Source: Nissolia schottii
Lineage: Eukaryota; Streptophyta; Magnoliopsida; Fabales; Fabaceae
Direction of reading: 5' to 3'
DNA length: 64,000 nucleotides
NCBI GenBank assembly: GCA_003254905.1
Contig: QANU01008556.1
Span: forward strand, 131,285-195,284
Shown piece by piece: positions 62,098-64,000 of the stretch. The translations under genes were made by a program, and so were the position numbers. The notes beneath the pieces are model-generated. The model was not told the origin of the DNA. It searched no databases and saw only the letters and a program-made list of their open reading frames with translations. Every line of letters begins with the position of its first letter. Within the stretch, counting starts at the first letter, position 1.

Positions 62098-63649
62098 AAA
62101 ATCTTCATATTTCTAAGATTCTAATGTATATTTATTAACGGAGTAAAACCTCATTTTGATCGTCAAATTTTACACTTGTCACTTAATAGCCCTTCAAAAC
62201 TTTTTGTCGCCAGATTATTTCCTCAATAATTAAAAAATTAACCACATTAGTCCTTTAGTTAACTAATGTGAGAATTTGAACCAATTACCAACATATTATT
62301 CCATCAGTAATTGCGCTTCGTTGCATTTGTCTTGCTATAATTTGTCACGTTTTTTTATTTTATAATAAGCTACAAGTAATACATATTTTGCACACTCTAT
62401 GAGATATGAACTCGGTATCTCAAGTTCTTAAGTGTGGGCTCCATCTGTTAGGTTGTTGTGTGCTCTTGTGTTATTATATTACAATTAATATATAGAGAGA
62501 GAGAGAAAGAGAGATTGAATGTAAGTATTTTTTTTATATATAAATAAGAGTGAAGACATTGTTTTCAATAAGTTTTTGCTTATTTCAAATCATCTATACA
62601 TACAATAAAGGGAATTCTCAAAAAAATGTCATTTGGGTCCAATTATTTGTCTATTTTTACCCTATAAGCATCTTTTTCGGTTTCAATTTGTCTCACAAAA
62701 TATAACTATTCACTTTCTATCTATCAGTCTAACCACTACCTTCATTCCTTTACGATGTCTTCTACTATTTCTATTTATTCATCACGCTCCTACTGTTTTT
62801 TTTTCCTTTTTTACTCATTCATATATCATCGTACCTTTCTGTAATCAGCAATCCATAAACAGTTCCGATTGGCAAGAACGAAGTGCCTACAACTAGTGAA
62901 AATAAACATAAAAAGATGTGTCATAAAAATTTAGGCAGTTGAGTATAATTTTACTATAATTTCTTTCTTCATTTTTTTAATTTTTAATTATTGACTCTTA
63001 AATTAATTATAATTAAAATGCTACTTAAAATTGATAATCCCCTCTAAACATTTTATGTTAACTTTTCTACAATGTTATTTTTATATACCCAAAAATGTTA
63101 TTTTTATATTATGAATGAAGAAAGATATAATTATCTATGTGAAAAATAAAAATGTATTGAATGTAAACTAATTATATTAATCTTTATGAGTATTGAATAC
63201 GTCTCTATACATGGTAATATACTAATATTTATAATTTAAGTTGTTAAAAATTTGAAACACCAAAGTTATTGATATTGATATGTTTTGTATTATAATAGTT
63301 AAATATGTATATTGTATATATCATATCTATGTTTTGATATGTAAGTGAATATAGTTGATATTTATTTATAAAAAAATAACTTATATATATGAAAAAAGTG
63401 ACTATACTTATTTTATATTTTGATATATATTCAAATAAGTGCTTATTTTAATAAAAATATATATTTGAATTGACATAATTAAAATATTTAACTTATTATT
63501 TTTAATTTTAAAAGTAATACTAAGTTAAAATATAGTTAAATATCTATCAATTATTTCAACTTATTTTGTATAAAATAAGTTTAGATACATAAACAAAAGA
63601 AAATATCATTTTTCTTTAAGTATAATTTATCTTTTAATTAAATATTTTT
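62098..63649. other. Intergenic, very AT-rich, no gene
   Basis: It includes a dispersed GTCCTT-type repeat (about 62140-62290), an AG run (about 62493-62514) and a C/T-rich frame at 62633-62896 with no recognised domain. Confidence 0.45.
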
Positions 63650-63931
63650 TAATTTAATAAATTATCGGCAAATATATTCACCAATAATGTCCTACTTATT
63701 TATATATTTTTTAAATTTGATAAATTACCAATAGATATATTCGTCGGTATGTCCTATCTATTTTTCAAAAAAAATTGCCGACGGATATATCTGCCAGTAA
63801 CTTTGGCTTGTTTCATGGCCAGCGTTGAAAAATATCATTAGCAACAAATTTGGATATAAAATCTGTCACTAAATCCACCAAAAATATATGTTGGTAAAAT
63901 TAGTTGGTAGAGAGTGTTTTTTATAGTAGTG
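63650..63931 (-). mobile_element. CACTA transposon end 3
   Basis: The minus strand begins CACTACTATAAAAAACAC at 63931. Subterminal words GCCGACGGATATAT, CGTCGGTATG and TATCGGCAAATATATTC repeat inside. Its subterminal repeats differ from those of ends 1 and 2, so it is another subfamily. Confidence 0.6.
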
Positions 63932-64000
63932 TTTCTTTTATGTTTATACTTTCAAATGGCAACCTTTCAAGCAAGGTTGTTAAACTCAAGAGTTTAAATA

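Noticed and set aside
1-64000. tRNA, rRNA or organelle DNA insertions, CRISPR arrays
   Set aside because: I scanned for tRNA box patterns and rRNA words. Only SINE-type A/B boxes were found. CRISPR arrays are not expected in plant nuclear DNA and none is present.

Overview
The window is plant nuclear DNA, from a eudicot. It has AT-rich intergenic sequence, short exons split by GT..AG introns, plant-only gene families (plant mobile domain, R2R3-MYB, IQ67-domain) and many SIRE-type Copia, Helitron, CACTA and Au-SINE remains. The style of the repeats fits a legume, but the sequence alone does not fix the species. It is a scaffold piece: one N gap (16815-16847) is followed by 23 G, and there are single Ns at 44743 and 51898.

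Layout. (1) 1-11711: a SIRE/Maximus-lineage Copia fossil read on the minus strand. Inside it lies a near-identical inverted copy of its own 3' end, which makes a >5.2 kb palindrome (1-5219) and a perfect 33-bp hairpin at the other junction (5862-5933). (2) 11712-15103: a second foldback (11712-13247) flush against the LTR end, then Helitron debris with an RPA-like two-exon fragment and two Helitron termini. (3) 16046-20230: a MAIN-LIKE (plant mobile domain) gene on the minus strand. (4) 22187-25818: an snRNA-type USE/TATA promoter motif pair, then the three-exon gene for mitochondrial ribosomal protein bL34m. (5) 27470-33511: repeats and a decayed Helitron Pif1-type helicase, cut by a Copia 5' LTR-gag fragment and followed by a candidate Helitron 3' end. 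(6) 38730-40250: an R2R3-MYB gene closest to MYB26. (7) 46594-53490: nested fossils (a Copia 3' portion, a short Ty3/gypsy deletion derivative inside an older LTR, a Copia integrase fragment). (8) 54246-56971: an IQD calmodulin-binding protein gene. (9) 57533-63931: a third foldback with a cluster of TTGGCGAATT inverted repeats, three CACTA right ends and a LINE ORF1-like scrap.

Four host genes are well supported: MAIN-LIKE, bL34m, MYB26-like and IQD. They sit about 4-15 kb apart, show no operon-like link and do not obviously share a pathway. Exon boundaries were read by hand from GT..AG sites and preserved reading frames.

I found no convincing new multi-gene system. The most unusual content is structural: three large foldbacks plus a short perfect hairpin, two of them flush with retroelement boundaries, and compact inverted-repeat clusters of unknown role at 58131-58240 and in the LTR at 31330-31600.
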